A stretch of DNA of 64,000 nucleotides from Amylibacter sp. Lineage in GTDB: Bacteria > Pseudomonadota > Alphaproteobacteria > Rhodobacterales > Rhodobacteraceae. Every line of letters starts with the position of its first letter. The stretch's first letter is position 1. The translations under genes and the position numbers were made by a program. Shown here one piece after another: positions 7,485-15,424 of the stretch. Location: NCBI GenBank assembly GCA_021775355.1, contig JAJFHZ010000021.1:1-64000 (forward strand), written 5' to 3'. The notes under the pieces were generated by a model. That model was given only the letters and a program-made list of their open reading frames with translations. It was not told the DNA's origin and ran no database searches.

Positions 7485-9098
7485 ATGAGAGGTGCAGACC
7501 TTTTGGTAAAAACTCTGGCCACGGCCGGTGTGACCCGCATTTTTTCGCTTTCCGGCAACCAGATCATGCCAATCTATGATGCCTGTGTGGATGCTAAGAT
7601 CGAGATTATTCACACGCGGCACGAGGCTGCCGCCGTGTTCATGGCCGATGCCTATGCTCAACTGACCGGCGGTATTGGCGTGTGCATGGTTACGGCAGCA
7701 CCCGGTGCGTCGAACGCTTTGGGCCCTCTGTTCACGGCGCGACAGTCAGAAAGTCCAGTGTTGTTCCTCACGGGCGATTCTCCCGTGGTGCAGGATGGTA
7801 TGGGGGCTTTCCAGGAATTGGATCAAGTGCCCATGACTGCTCCGCTCACAAAACTGTCTTTCCGACCGAAATTGGCCAAGGGGCTGGGGAAAGACATGGC
7901 GCACGCAATAAGAACAGCATTGTCGGGTCGCCCCGGTCCGGTACATGTTGCCCTGCCATTTGATGTGATTGAGGCAGACGCAACCGGGGCAGACGTGCCT
8001 GACGTGACGGCGATGGGGCGCGAAATCGCCGATTTACGATCTAGCGACGCCAAGCAGATCGCTCAATTAGTCGCCGCTGCTAAATCACCGCTTGTCGTGA
8101 TTGGCCCCGCTCTTAACGCAACCCGTTCCGGCAACATGCACGGAGCGTTGGCCGATGCACTCGACGCACCTGTTGTTGCAATGGAAAGTCCACGCGGTTT
8201 GAAAGACCCCGCATTGGGCGATTTTGCTGTAGCTTTGGCCAAGGCAGATGTGATCGTCAGCTTGGGCAAACCCATGAATTTTACGGTTGGGTTTGGCAGC
8301 ACTGCGGTTTGTGACAGTAAGGCGAAATGGGTCGTGGTCGATGCAGAAGCATGCGAACGCGACCGCGCGCATCTGAATTTGGGGGACCGTCTGGCATTTG
8401 CTGCTGCCGCTGACCCAAGTGACGCTGCATCTGCGCTGATTGATGCTGGTATAGGTGGCACCAATCGTACTGCATGGCGCGCCGAAGTGGCGACATGGAT
8501 TGCCGCACGTACATATTCGCCTGACGATACCCACCCCAGTGGAAAAATCACACCCGCAGCCTTGTGCGCCGCCGTACAGCGGCAGGTTGCATCCGCCACA
8601 TCGTCTGTTGTGATCAGCGACGGTGGTGAATTTGGTCAGTGGAGCCAAGCCGGTACTAATCCTGATTTTCGCGTGATCAACGGCCCATCAGGGGCCATTG
8701 GCGGTGCGCTTTGCTATGGTGTTGCCGCGAAAAAGGCGAAACCGGACGCCACCGTGTTTGCGCTGATGGGCGATGGAACTGTTGGATTTCATTTTGCAGA
8801 GTTTGAAACGGCGGCGCGGGAAAACACGCCTTTCGTCGTGGTTATCGGCAATGACGAATGCTGGAACGCAGAGCATCAGATCCAGATGCGCGAATACGGG
8901 CCAGATCGGTTGATTGGCTGCAAGCTATCTGGTGCGCGCTATGACAAGGCCGCAGAGGCACTGGGTGGCCACGGCGAATATGTAACCGATCTATCTGATC
9001 TGGATGCGGCGCTGAGCAGGGCGGTGCAAAGCGGGAAAGTGGCCTGTGTCAATGTAGTGATGGAGGGTATCCCGGCCCCAAGCGGTTCTGCGCATTGA
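7485..9098 (+). CDS. Thiamine diphosphate-dependent enzyme, acetolactate synthase-like superfamily
   Basis: A 537-residue ThDP enzyme with the usual three domains. The N-terminal pyrimidine-binding domain has the catalytic glutamate in HEAAAVFMADAYA, the middle domain is Rossmann-like, and the C-terminal domain carries the diphosphate motif beginning GDGTVGFHFAEF and ending about IGND. The start is well supported by GGGAGG at 7471-7476. The family includes acetolactate synthase, oxalyl-CoA decarboxylase, sulfoacetaldehyde acetyltransferase and benzoylformate decarboxylase. No acetolactate synthase small subunit gene is nearby, which argues for a catabolic role controlled by the divergent LysR protein. 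The exact reaction is not determined. Confidence 0.8.
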   Translation: MRGADLLVKTLATAGVTRIFSLSGNQIMPIYDACVDAKIEIIHTRHEAAAVFMADAYAQLTGGIGVCMVTAAPGASNALGPLFTARQSESPVLFLTGDSPVVQDGMGAFQELDQVPMTAPLTKLSFRPKLAKGLGKDMAHAIRTALSGRPGPVHVALPFDVIEADATGADVPDVTAMGREIADLRSSDAKQIAQLVAAAKSPLVVIGPALNATRSGNMHGALADALDAPVVAMESPRGLKDPALGDFAVALAKADVIVSLGKPMNFTVGFGSTAVCDSKAKWVVVDAEACERDRAHLNLGDRLAFAAAADPSDAASALIDAGIGGTNRTAWRAEVATWIAARTYSPDDTHPSGKITPAALCAAVQRQVASATSSVVISDGGEFGQWSQAGTNPDFRVINGPSGAIGGALCYGVAAKKAKPDATVFALMGDGTVGFHFAEFETAARENTPFVVVIGNDECWNAEHQIQMREYGPDRLIGCKLSGARYDKAAEALGGHGEYVTDLSDLDAALSRAVQSGKVACVNVVMEGIPAPSGSAH

Positions 9099-9218
9099 CA
9101 GGCTTGCAAAAGTAATCTGAAACCAAAAGCTGGATGCATGACTGGCGTGTAGACGAGATATGTTCCTGGGTAGGTGTCGAGGGCCTGAACATGGCGTAGA
9201 TTACCTCAAGGTCATTCA

Positions 9219-9245
9219 AATGGCAGCTTTGAGCCCATAGCCGAC
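9219..9245 (+). repeat. Dispersed CAACGGCAGCT-type motif, copy 2
   Basis: AATGGCAGCTTTGAGCCCAT followed by AGCCGAC lies in the 240-bp gap between the ThDP enzyme and the flavodoxin-like gene. It matches copy 1 (626-647) over about 16 positions. A diverged half-copy with TTTTGAGCCCAT occurs near 10320. Confidence 0.45.
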
Positions 9246-9339
9246 TCATTGGAATAGTTATTTCTTATCAAAATTTTGACGTTGTTCTTCAAAGGCGTGT
9301 CAGATTTGGCCTGTGCTGGAACTGCGGCTTTCCAACCGC

Positions 9340-9879
9340 CTAACCAGAAGAAGTGCCAGCGGCGAGAAACTTCGAAAGTTTCGTCGCAAGCGCTTTCCAA
9401 TCGGTGAATTCATGCTCCCCTTTGTCCAGATCATAATCTCGCCCGCGAAGCACGACATGACGCATAATGTGGGTGGCGAAATAGTCGTAACTGCTGGGGC
9501 GCACCGCACCGGCGACCAACGCTTCGACGTCTGGTGTGAACCCTGTCCGCATCTCCATCTCGATTAAAAAATCTCTCGCTTCCTGAAGACATTCTGGGAA
9601 TGCAGCTTTGAGACTCACTGAGATCAACATCGTTTCACGCGCCTCCAACTCATGTAAGTTTGCGGCAATGAAGACTTCAAATGTTTTGGGATGCCGCCGC
9701 TCATGCACTGGAGCTGCAAGGATCACCTTATCAACGCCTACAAAAGACACAGGCGTCGTTTTGTTAGCAGTATCGACCAGCACGACTTCCTGATCTGCCT
9801 TGCGGGATTCGTTCTCGACAAAACGCGATATCTTGCGAGTTTGTCCTTCAACCGTTTCGAAAATAATAAGAATTGTCAT
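9340..9879 (-). CDS. Flavodoxin-domain protein, HemG-like
   Basis: A 179-residue protein beginning MTILIIFETVEGQTRKIS, where the TVEGQTRKI stretch matches the FMN phosphate loop of flavodoxin-like HemG proteins (menaquinone-dependent protoporphyrinogen oxidase). A late EFTDWKAL segment also resembles HemG. The start at 9879 is supported by GGAG just upstream; the open frame continues to 10023 but its extra 48 residues look unlike the family. It may act in haem synthesis or as a general flavodoxin-type reductase. It stands alone, with decayed sequence on its upstream side. Confidence 0.7.
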   Translation of the reverse strand: MTILIIFETVEGQTRKISRFVENESRKADQEVVLVDTANKTTPVSFVGVDKVILAAPVHERRHPKTFEVFIAANLHELEARETMLISVSLKAAFPECLQEARDFLIEMEMRTGFTPDVEALVAGAVRPSSYDYFATHIMRHVVLRGRDYDLDKGEHEFTDWKALATKLSKFLAAGTSSG

Positions 9880-10349
9880 TTCGCGCTCCATCTGGAAAGC
9901 ATTTAAAGGCAATGTGGGACACAATGGTGGACTTTGTATTACACTGCATTCGAACTTAGTAACATAGCGAAGTTTCCTTCGCTGGAACAGACCACGTTCA
10001 GTTTTGGGAATCCTGACGCCCATAGGTCAACTGGTTGATGTTTGTCACATAATTTGGTGACAAGATGGTGACCACGGACCTCTTCGCGATTGATGGCCGT
10101 AGCCACAAGAGGTAAGTGAATACCGCTTAGCCCATTCAAAACACAATCGAAAATATCAGGAAATTTTGTGGAGCCTAGGAGGAACGCTGCTTCGGAGTAG
10201 GTTTCGTTTACATTCAATGACTTACCCTTAGTTTAAATTGACCACTGTAACAACTCACTGTAACACTTATTATAAACCTAATGGTACACTTTAATCTAAG
10301 GAAACCAAAGTGCCGAACTTCCGTTTTGAGCCCATATTTACATTGAGGA
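9880..10349. other. 470-bp region with gene remnants
   Basis: No intact gene is visible. The minus-strand reading frames at 9939-10217 look like decayed coding sequence, and the part at 10042-10128 is an imperfect copy of 11240-11326. A run of A/T-rich sequence with CTGTAACA-type short repeats lies at 10240-10280, and a degenerate half of the dispersed TTTGAGCCCA motif lies near 10320. Confidence 0.45.
10042..10128. repeat. Imperfect ~85-bp direct repeat, copy A
   Basis: This stretch matches 11240-11326 in order: GTCAC, an AAATT-like core, GTGACA, GATGGTGACC, a CTCTT segment, ATTG, and GAGGTAAG. Read on the minus strand, both copies give related peptides (EEVRGHHLVTKL here, QEISGHHRVTRI in copy B), so they look like decayed copies of one coding sequence. 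Confidence 0.5.
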
Positions 10350-10793
10350 TTATAATCTTTTTAATGTTGATGTTCCGTAATCATCTGCACCAAATATCAA
10401 AGTAGGAAGTTTATTTGCAGTTCCTCCAAATACATTCCATATTTCTTCCACCCATACAAACGATGTATCAACGATTGCATCATTAACTGAAAAGCCCTCA
10501 TCAAAAGGATCAAATAGAGGAACTTTAGGCTCTAATTGACCATCAACAAATTTAACATCAAAAAGCTTTCTATAGTCACCTATAGCCTTGTTTAAAACAT
10601 ATAAATCAGGACCATCTAAGTGAACCATGATGGTAAATAATCCATCTGGTTCTTGATTTGGGTGTATTCCGATATGAACTTCTTTTGCTTTGTCAGGTAA
10701 TACTTTATCCATTTCCTTCAGTGTTCTGATTGCTTGTTCAGAATGTTTTCTAAGGATGCTCAAAAGTTCTTGCTTATAATTATTCTCGTCCAA
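10350..10793 (-). CDS. AT-rich orphan gene, 147-residue cytoplasmic protein of unknown function
   Basis: I do not recognise the family with confidence. The product is acidic and soluble, with a helical lysine-rich N-terminus (QELLSILRKHSEQAIRTLKE) and a C-terminal half rich in aromatic and acidic residues (DEGFSVNDAIVDTSFVWVEE). The start is a TTG at 10793 with GAGAG upstream. The gene is visibly more AT-rich than its surroundings and is flanked by remnants, so it was probably acquired. The length, acidity and position just downstream of a gene tail resemble orphan immunity proteins of polymorphic toxin systems, but that is speculation. Confidence 0.6.
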   Translation of the reverse strand: MDENNYKQELLSILRKHSEQAIRTLKEMDKVLPDKAKEVHIGIHPNQEPDGLFTIMVHLDGPDLYVLNKAIGDYRKLFDVKFVDGQLEPKVPLFDPFDEGFSVNDAIVDTSFVWVEEIWNVFGGTANKLPTLIFGADDYGTSTLKRL

Positions 10794-10813
10794 TGTATTT
10801 CTCTCATAATCGT

Positions 10814-10951
10814 TTAAATATAAGGTATTTTTACAATTTTTAAATTAGAGTCAACGGCAGCTTTGTCCGCTGATGGAAGTTCACTAACCTCGGCCTCAAT
10901 ACCAATGCTTGCTCCCAATTTCTCAGTGTGTTTTTTGAAATTCTTTGGATT
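10814..10951 (-). pseudogene. Possible C-terminal remnant of a coding sequence
   Basis: A 45-codon open stretch with no start codon, preceded in frame by a stop and ending just before the orphan gene at 10793. It encodes a protein-like tail containing FKKHTEKLGASIGIEAEV. It could be the end of a larger acquired gene whose 5' part was lost. A copy of the dispersed GGCAGCTTTGTCCGC motif overlaps it, which weakens the coding interpretation. Confidence 0.3.
10852..10876 (+). repeat. Dispersed CAACGGCAGCT-type motif, copy 3
   Basis: CAACGGCAGCTTTGTCCGCT shares CAACGGCAGCT with copy 1 and the GTCCGC ending with copy 4 (13526). Confidence 0.4.
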
Positions 10952-10968
10952 TCAAGGGAACAATCCTC

Positions 10969-11136
10969 ATGCGTGTTTATTCATTGGACGACCGGACCAC
11001 GGGCGAGGTAATCGATACTGACGGGCGCTCTGTGGAACGGTTAATTAGTATCGAAGTCTGCTACATTGACTGGGCCATAAGCCAAGATGGGGTGTTTGAA
11101 AACGCGAATTTGTTAATCACTTACTCCACAAATTGA
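10969..11136 (+). CDS. Small hypothetical protein (55 residues), doubtful
   Basis: A short open frame with an ATG at 10969 whose product, beginning MRVYSLDDRTTGEV, has a plausible composition but no recognisable domain or signal peptide. No strong ribosome binding site precedes it. It lies in the remnant-rich region, so it may be a fragment of a larger lost gene. I cannot assign a function. Confidence 0.25.
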   Translation: MRVYSLDDRTTGEVIDTDGRSVERLISIEVCYIDWAISQDGVFENANLLITYSTN

Positions 11137-11139
11137 CGC

Positions 11140-11244
11140 CTAAAGCTCCCCCAACGCCCTGATCTGCGCCAGTTCCACATGCAACTGAGCATCGGTTAGC
11201 TCCCGCAGCATTGAGAGGAGGGTAAATTTGGCCCCATATTGTCA
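11140..11244 (-). pseudogene. Possible C-terminal remnant of a second lost gene
   Basis: A minus-strand open stretch with no start codon, ending at a TAG (11140-11142). It encodes a regular amphipathic helix-like tail with SMLRELTDAQLHVELAQI. Its composition is protein-like and its GC is higher than that of the AT-rich orphan gene. It adjoins repeat copy B, suggesting both derive from the same decayed element. Confidence 0.3.
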
Positions 11245-11326
11245 CTAAATTCGAGTGACACGATGGTGACCCGAGATCTCTTGTTAATTGGTGACAACAT
11301 GCTGGAGAGGTAAGAGATTACCTCGT
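11240..11326. repeat. Imperfect ~85-bp direct repeat, copy B
   Basis: This is the partner of 10042-10128. The two copies bracket the AT-rich orphan gene and the small open frame, about 1.2 kb apart, as expected if that segment arrived on or was shuffled by an element. Confidence 0.5.
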
Positions 11327-11444
11327 AACATGCTATTAATAAACAATATGTATATTATAAAGGTGGTACCAGCGCCCCAACCCCAGATTGAATTTCTACA
11401 CTGAAAATAGTCTTGAGCTCTGGTTTTCCCAGCAATTCCCAACT

Positions 11445-12158
11445 TCAAAGCGTGCCGACCCGATGCGGGATATAGTAAATCCTCCGGTAGTGAAGCCTTT
11501 GCATCTGCGCCACGATCTGTTTCGCAACACCGCCATTTGAAAAAAGGCCTAATTGCCATTCGTATCGCACGCGCTTTGGTACGTCAGTGTCGCAACCCTC
11601 ACGAAGGCGGCAGACCGGCGGGAATGTTGTGCGGATATTAACCTTCGCCCATATCGGCTTTCGGTCGCAGAACACTTCCAGAAACCCTTTGTCCTTGTTG
11701 GACAGACGGATCCTCATCTCGATCCGATGCCAGTGCCCCAGATCAGATGGTGCAACGCACGTACGCCCCATCACCGTCACGCCACGATCTGCGTCAAGTA
11801 GAACGGACACTATCTCAGTCGCCGGTTTGCCCTTGCGTAACAGGCGCGAGAGCGTAACCTTTTCGTTTCCAAGCGATTTGCGCTCAAGGCGAACGTCATA
11901 ACCAAATAGATATGCGTGGCCGACGCGCCATTCCTTCCCGGCCCGCAGTGCGGATCGGCTATCACCCGGCGCAAGTCGGAAAGTTACAATCGGATCGGCA
12001 ATGATCGGTGTCTGATCAGAGCTTTGAACAATTGCTTCTGGTGCCTTGACCCAGTCGTAGAGTTCAGCATCCACAGTGTAGACGGGTCCCGCTCCGGGTG
12101 GAGTGCAAGCTGCCAAAAGAAGAAGTGCTGCCAAGACGGGAAGGAGACGCGGTCTCAT
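11445..12158 (-). CDS. Secreted lipoprotein, possibly polysaccharide lyase-like
   Basis: A 237-residue protein with a lipoprotein signal peptide (hydrophobic LLPVLAALLLLAAC, lipobox cysteine near residue 18), so it is anchored in the envelope. The mature part has beta-rich segments and HWHRIEMRIRLSN, which recalls heparin-lyase/concanavalin-like jelly-roll proteins; I hold this fold only loosely. Its ATG overlaps the stop of the upstream desaturase gene (ATGA), so the two form a coupled pair. The region is higher in GC than its neighbours. Confidence 0.65.
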   Translation of the reverse strand: MRPRLLPVLAALLLLAACTPPGAGPVYTVDAELYDWVKAPEAIVQSSDQTPIIADPIVTFRLAPGDSRSALRAGKEWRVGHAYLFGYDVRLERKSLGNEKVTLSRLLRKGKPATEIVSVLLDADRGVTVMGRTCVAPSDLGHWHRIEMRIRLSNKDKGFLEVFCDRKPIWAKVNIRTTFPPVCRLREGCDTDVPKRVRYEWQLGLFSNGGVAKQIVAQMQRLHYRRIYYIPHRVGTL

Positions 12159-13156
12159 TCCGCCGGGACGGAGATCGTCCGCGGTGCCGAAGGAAACGGT
12201 ATCATGCGCCCATTATCCTCATCGTAGAGCTTCCAACTCAGGCAAGCGAGGCCCTGCAAGAACCCTATTTTCTCAGAGCGCAATAACCCATCGGCCTCTA
12301 GCGTTTCATATGCAGTTCGGAGCTTGTAACCTGGAATTTTGGCGTTGAGGTGATGCAGGTCGTGATAGCCGATATTCATCATTGTAAGGTCAAAAAGTCT
12401 GCCCCAATCCAAAACCGCACTGCCCTCGAGCGCCGCTGTTTTAAACGTCAGTTCGGGGCGTCTTCCCCAATGTATATGCTCGAAATTGTGCACGACATAA
12501 GGGATTAGCGCGCCGAAGACACTGGCAAAGTAAAAAGACGCCGCCCATATGGCGATGCCGCCCCAACTGGCTACCCACCAGATCAGCCCGAGATAGGAGG
12601 CGAGCAACACGTTGTGAAAGATCAAATCACCCACGCGGGTCTTCAACCCGTAAAGAGGCATGCGCCGAAGGATGCCGTAGAGTACGAAGGGGCCGATCAG
12701 GATAAGTACAACCGGACTGCGGTAGCACCGATACTGTAGCCGCTTCCATCTCGGTGCCGCCTGCCATTCTTTGAGCGTCATCGTAAATATCTCGAACGTA
12801 TCACGCCGCTCAAGGTCGCTGACATAGGTATGGTGAAGGCCATGGATATAACGCGTCGCCTCATACGGTGTCATCGCAATTGGCGATAACAGCGACCCGA
12901 TACGATCGTTCAACTTTCGGGACGTGAAGAATGATCGGTGCAGGCAATCATGCTGGATCATATAGATCCGAAGTCCCATTGCGGCAGCCAGCAGGACTGC
13001 AGGCACCGTAAGCCACCATGTTCCTACCGTCGTCAAGCCGACCGCCATTGCGCCAATGTAGATCGCGAGACTTGCCGAAAGTTCCAGCCATGCCCGCCGG
13101 TCGTCAGAGCGCGCGAAGCGGCGCGATGCGGCGTAAATTTCGTGATTAGAGCTCAA
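12155..13156 (-). CDS. Membrane fatty acid desaturase family protein
   Basis: A 333-residue integral membrane di-iron enzyme with the three histidine boxes of the family: HDCLH early, HGLHH next, and HDLHH near the C-terminal third, plus HNFEHIHW. About four membrane helices separate the boxes. Family members desaturate or hydroxylate acyl chains or related lipids, using electrons from ferredoxin or cytochrome b5-type donors. The next gene encodes a lipoprotein with an overlapping start, so the desaturase may act on an envelope lipid. The specific substrate is unknown. Confidence 0.82.
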   Translation of the reverse strand: MSSNHEIYAASRRFARSDDRRAWLELSASLAIYIGAMAVGLTTVGTWWLTVPAVLLAAAMGLRIYMIQHDCLHRSFFTSRKLNDRIGSLLSPIAMTPYEATRYIHGLHHTYVSDLERRDTFEIFTMTLKEWQAAPRWKRLQYRCYRSPVVLILIGPFVLYGILRRMPLYGLKTRVGDLIFHNVLLASYLGLIWWVASWGGIAIWAASFYFASVFGALIPYVVHNFEHIHWGRRPELTFKTAALEGSAVLDWGRLFDLTMMNIGYHDLHHLNAKIPGYKLRTAYETLEADGLLRSEKIGFLQGLACLSWKLYDEDNGRMIPFPSAPRTISVPAE

Positions 13157-13651
13157 TACTTACTCCCCGCACACTTGGATATAATGCTTAAGGCTAGCGA
13201 CATGCAGCATGTGTAGTCAAGTGAAATCAGTCCCTTCCGGATAACGCCTATGGGCCATGCCCGATACTTTACCCGACAACCGACATGTTCAGCCATGGCT
13301 ATACCTAGCCTTTATATTCTAACTTAAAATTGTTTACGCCAGCACTTGTGGGGCAGAAATCACGCACTGGACGTCAAGGACATGGGGCGGATTGAAGGGT
13401 GGGGAGTTTTGTGACAAAGGAACGGTTTTTGGAAGAGTTTGAGGGGTGGGGTTGAATCCGCCTTACGCTTGCCAGCAATAACTGATCGTCTCGAACTGGT
13501 CTGAAGCGATCCTCTGCCCTTCATGCGCCAACGGCAGCTAAGTCCGCATAGCCGCCATTTAAACTACTCCCCACCTCTCCAAAACCGAAAACCCACCCGA
13601 AACCACAAAACCATCTAGCCTTTTATCCAAACAGCCTATATCGCAGATTAC
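13157..13651. other. 495-bp intergenic region with inverted repeats
   Basis: No gene is seen. An 8-bp inverted repeat (GGCGGATT at 13386-13393, AATCCGCC at 13455-13462) encloses a G-rich stretch with GGGTGGGG-like runs. A partly inverted copy of that stretch (CCCCACCTCTCC and flanks) lies at 13567-13600. Copy 4 of the dispersed CAACGGCAGCT motif is at 13526-13556. No clear Shine-Dalgarno sequence precedes the ATG at 13652. Confidence 0.5.
13526..13556 (+). repeat. Dispersed CAACGGCAGCT-type motif, copy 4
   Basis: CGCCAACGGCAGCTAAGTCC followed by GCATAGCCGCC shares CAACGGCAGCT and GTCCGC with copy 3 and the CATAGCCG ending with copy 2. Confidence 0.45.
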
Positions 13652-14464
13652 ATGAGACTTTTATTTTTAGGTGACGTCGTGGGCCGCGCGGGCCGAAATG
13701 CCATTGCGGAACGTTTACCTGCATTGCGTACTGACTGGCGACTGGATTTTATCGTTGTGAACGGCGAAAACGCGACGGGCGGTATAGGGCTGTCGGGGGC
13801 GCATGCCAAAACAATATTGGACGCGGGTGCGGATTGCATCACGCTGGGCGATCATGCGTTTGACCAGCGCGATATGAAGGTGGCGATTGAACAGGAGCCA
13901 CGCATTTTACGCCCCCTGAACTATGCGGCAACTGCCCCAGGCAAAGGTGCGCGGTTATATACCGCACAAAACGGCAAAAAGGTTCTGGTGGCACAAGCCC
14001 TGGGGCAGGTGTTCATGAAAAGACCTTTTGCTGACCCGTTTTCCCATTTAGACCAGGTTCTGAAGTCGGCCCCGATGGGAGGGCTGGCCAATGCCGTAAT
14101 TGTTGATTTCCACGCTGAGGCCACATCCGAAAAAATGGGCATGGGCCATTGGCTGGATGGGCGCGCATCACTAGTGGTGGGCACACATACCCATGTGCCA
14201 ACGTCTGACACGCAAATCCTGCCCAAAGGCACCGCATTGCAATCAGATGCAGGCATGTGCGGTGATTATAACAGTGTGATCGGGATGCAAAAAGACGAAC
14301 CCCTGCGCCGTTTTGTGACTGGCATGAACAAAGAACGTTTCACACCCGCATCGGGCGAGGCCACGTTAAGCGGGGTTTATGTGGAAACCGATGACAAAAC
14401 AGGTCTGGCTACAAAAGTCGTGCAAGTACGCCAAGGTGGCCGTTTGCAACAATCCGGCCCTTAA
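13652..14464 (+). CDS. YmdB-family metallophosphoesterase
   Basis: A 270-residue calcineurin-like phosphoesterase of the YmdB/TIGR00282 type, which hydrolyses 2',3'-cyclic nucleotides in studied members. Metal-binding motifs are clear: GDVVGRAGR at the N-terminus (metal-binding Asp), NGENATGG, LGDHAFD, VDFHAEATSEK, and GTHTHVPTSD. Family length is about 260-280. The ATG lies without an obvious Shine-Dalgarno sequence. The next gene begins two bases after its stop, suggesting cotranscription with a DMT transporter gene. Confidence 0.9.
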   Translation: MRLLFLGDVVGRAGRNAIAERLPALRTDWRLDFIVVNGENATGGIGLSGAHAKTILDAGADCITLGDHAFDQRDMKVAIEQEPRILRPLNYAATAPGKGARLYTAQNGKKVLVAQALGQVFMKRPFADPFSHLDQVLKSAPMGGLANAVIVDFHAEATSEKMGMGHWLDGRASLVVGTHTHVPTSDTQILPKGTALQSDAGMCGDYNSVIGMQKDEPLRRFVTGMNKERFTPASGEATLSGVYVETDDKTGLATKVVQVRQGGRLQQSGP

Positions 14465-14465
14465 A

Positions 14466-15368
14466 ATGAGTGCATTTCTAAAAACCCGTGCAGGGCTGAT
14501 TGCCGCCCTTGTTCTGTTTGGTGCCACATGGGGGTTGACCATTCCTCTAATGAAAGTTGCTGTTTCAACAGGATACCAGCAATTCGGCCTGATATTCTGG
14601 GAATTTGTCATCACGACGGTGTATTTGGGTATCGTTTCCCGCCTGAAGGGGCGGTTCCCGAAGTTGACACGTGATCACCTGATCATATTCGTCGTTATCG
14701 CCCTTTTAGGCACTTTAATTGCCTCATCAATTAGCTTTATTGCGATCAGGCAAATTCCTGCGGGGGTGTATTCGGTGGTGATCTCGCTTGTGCCGATGTT
14801 TGCATTGCCGATTGCAGTGCTGATGAAGCTGGAGCAATTTGAATGGCGCCGTGCGGTTGGCATTGTTTTGGGGCTTTGTGCTATTTTGATTTTAATCGGC
14901 CCCGATGCCAGCCTGCCTGACCCGTCCAAAGCAATTTACGTTCTGCTCGCTTGTTTGGCTCCCCTTTGTTACGGGCTGGAGGATAATTTTGTTGGTAAAT
15001 TCACATTACGTGGGCTGACATCCGTGCAAGCTTTACTGGGGGCATCCATTGTCGGGTTGATCATCATTACACCGGTTTCCATTGCAACAGGTCAGTGGTT
15101 TTCGCTTGCCCACACATGGGGCCCGCCTGAATGGTCGATATTGTTTATGAGCTTGCTGCACGGTTTTGCTTACACGGGCTATGTCTGGCTAATCGGTCGC
15201 GCGGGTCCGGTGTTTTCGGCACAGGTAGCGTATTTGGTCACGGGTTTTGGCGTATTTTGGTCAATGGTGCTATTGCGCGAGACCTATTCTTCGTGGGTTT
15301 GGCTGGCAACGGGCCTGATGATGGCAGGTCTGTTTTTGGTGCAGCCCAAAGGTGAAGACCATTCCTAA
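14466..15368 (+). CDS. EamA/DMT-superfamily transporter
   Basis: A 300-residue protein with about ten membrane helices in two EamA repeats (start of first near residue 12, ALVLFGATWGLTIPLMKVA; second after about residue 150). DMT proteins are mostly metabolite exporters or drug/metabolite exchangers. The ATG at 14466 was chosen because it follows the previous stop by one base; an upstream in-frame ATG at 14379 lies inside the phosphoesterase gene. The substrate is unknown. Confidence 0.85.
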   Translation: MSAFLKTRAGLIAALVLFGATWGLTIPLMKVAVSTGYQQFGLIFWEFVITTVYLGIVSRLKGRFPKLTRDHLIIFVVIALLGTLIASSISFIAIRQIPAGVYSVVISLVPMFALPIAVLMKLEQFEWRRAVGIVLGLCAILILIGPDASLPDPSKAIYVLLACLAPLCYGLEDNFVGKFTLRGLTSVQALLGASIVGLIIITPVSIATGQWFSLAHTWGPPEWSILFMSLLHGFAYTGYVWLIGRAGPVFSAQVAYLVTGFGVFWSMVLLRETYSSWVWLATGLMMAGLFLVQPKGEDHS

Positions 15369-15424
15369 ACGCTTGTAGTGCCGCGCAAGTTGCGGCACGA
15401 TAGGCAAAACAAGGGAGGCGAACA

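Noticed and set aside
7485-9098. Naming the ThDP enzyme sulfoacetaldehyde acetyltransferase or acetolactate synthase
   Set aside because: The adjacent TauE-like permease is suggestive, but no phosphotransacetylase, sulfite-handling gene or small subunit is nearby, and motifs seen are shared by the whole superfamily.
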